This document shows positions 5,627-6,397 of a DNA stretch of 6,397 nucleotides, piece after piece. The stretch spans positions 1 to 6,397 of the forward strand of contig JAKSAU010000369.1 in NCBI GenBank assembly GCA_022361535.1. Reading direction: 5' to 3'. The notes under the pieces were generated by a model, which was not told the DNA's origin, did not search any database, and saw only the letters and a program-made list of their open reading frames with translations. This stretch comes from Desulfobacterales bacterium. GTDB lineage: Bacteria > Desulfobacterota > Desulfobacteria > Desulfobacterales > Desulfobacteraceae. The translations under genes and the position numbers were made by a program. How positions within the stretch are numbered: position 1 is the stretch's first letter; the number at the start of each line of letters is the position of its first letter.

Positions 5627-6397
5627 TTAACTTCTTGTCCTTGGCTTAGCCCGGTTTGTGGCTTTAGCCGATCCAGGATCATCAGGCCAATAATGTTTTG
5701 GATACCGCCCCATCAGGTCCTTTTTTACTTCTTTATAAGTGCGTGCCCAGAAATTCTCAAGGTCTTGTGTAATCTGCACCGGCCTGGACGCAGGTGAGAG
5801 CAGATGAAGTGTCAAGGGTACCTGTCCTTTTGCAATGGCCGGGGTAGATGTCATCCCGAACATTTCCTGGAGCCGGACAGCCAACACCGGAGAATCAAAG
5901 GGTCCGTTCTCATCCCCATATCTAATGGGTATCCTTGATCCAGACGGCACCTTAAAATGGGTAGGTGCATCGCGGTCAATCATTTGAAGCTGCTCCCAGG
6001 TAAAAAGACTTTTCAAAGCCCCGTCCAGATCAACCTGCTTTAAAACGGAAGCAGTTTTCACCCCTGAAAGAAAAGGTCCCAACCAGTCTGAAAGATTTTT
6101 GATCAACCCATCATCACTAAGTTCCGGAAGATCTTTAAACATTTGATTTTCTTCAGCCAGCCTTTTAAGAAAAAGAGTTCTGTGTCTGAAACCGATTATT
6201 TTTTTTGTCCAGGGCAGAAGATTCAGACCGCTTTGGCAAATACCGTTTAACAACGCCTCCTGTACCAAAACAGGGGCCGGATCAGTCAAAGCAAGCTCTT
6301 GAACGGCAATCTTACCATAAAAAGTACAGGACGTTGCCCTAACTTTGCCGCTGCTCTCATCCCAAGACACTTGGTCTCTAATTACCAAGTCGTTTGA
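5627..6397 (-). CDS. hrpB: ATP-dependent helicase HrpB, C-terminal part (5' end beyond window)
   Basis: The frame is open to the window edge, so this is the last 256 residues of a protein usually about 800-850 long; the RecA-like helicase motifs lie outside. The C-terminus carries the conserved HrpB end: SGSRIPIRYGDENGP, VRLQEMFGM, GQVPLTLHLLSPASRP, VQITQDLENFW, and GRYPKHYWPDDP, followed by a basic tail (KATNRAKPRTRS). HrpB is a DEAH-box, DExH-type ATP-dependent helicase related to HrpA; its precise RNA target is poorly defined in bacteria. The TTG at 6388 is internal, since the upstream codons continue the family sequence (LVIRDQVSWDE). It is 159 bp upstream of the MBL gene on the same strand, with the 80-bp palindrome between. 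Identification is strong. Confidence 0.93.
   Translation of the reverse strand, partial: SNDLVIRDQVSWDESSGKVRATSCTFYGKIAVQELALTDPAPVLVQEALLNGICQSGLNLLPWTKKIIGFRHRTLFLKRLAEENQMFKDLPELSDDGLIKNLSDWLGPFLSGVKTASVLKQVDLDGALKSLFTWEQLQMIDRDAPTHFKVPSGSRIPIRYGDENGPFDSPVLAVRLQEMFGMTSTPAIAKGQVPLTLHLLSPASRPVQITQDLENFWARTYKEVKKDLMGRYPKHYWPDDPGSAKATNRAKPRTRS

Overview
The window reads like chromosomal DNA of a sulfate-reducing deltaproteobacterium (Desulfobacter/Desulfobacula-like). That is a guess from moderate GC, tight Shine-Dalgarno-led genes, and the mix of a radical SAM enzyme, a YkgJ-type cysteine-cluster protein, a metallo-beta-lactamase-fold hydrolase and an HrpB helicase. No rRNA, tRNA or CRISPR array was seen.

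Left half (+ strand): the 3' end of an unrecognised gene (1-249) is followed by a 139-bp leader with inverted repeats, then a two-gene unit. The first gene (389-2851) encodes an 820-residue KamA-family (lysine 2,3-aminomutase-like) radical SAM protein. It looks like an internal duplication: an N-terminal half with intact Cys motif, GGDP motif and candidate PLP lysine, and a C-terminal half that keeps the fold pattern but has lost all three. The second gene (2867-3529), 15 bp downstream, encodes a compact cytoplasmic M23-type zinc peptidase-like protein with a complete metal site. The pair suggests amine or amino-acid chemistry on a non-standard substrate, but no pathway can be named from the sequence.

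Middle (3530-3881): no intact gene. The minus strand carries a coherent but frame-broken coding relic of about 89 codons (3538-3806), visibly A/T-richer than its neighbours, with a 14-bp imperfect hairpin inside it.

Right half (- strand, read right to left): the C-terminal third of an ATP-dependent helicase HrpB (5627-6397, running off the window), an 80-bp nearly perfect palindromic element (5518-5597), then a tight two-gene unit of an MBL-fold hydrolase (4577-5467) and a YkgJ-family cysteine-cluster protein (3882-4562), 14 bp apart. The plus- and minus-strand units converge on the relic region.

The most unusual items are the half-dead tandem KamA protein with its M23 partner, the 80-bp palindrome, and the broken minus-strand reading frame.
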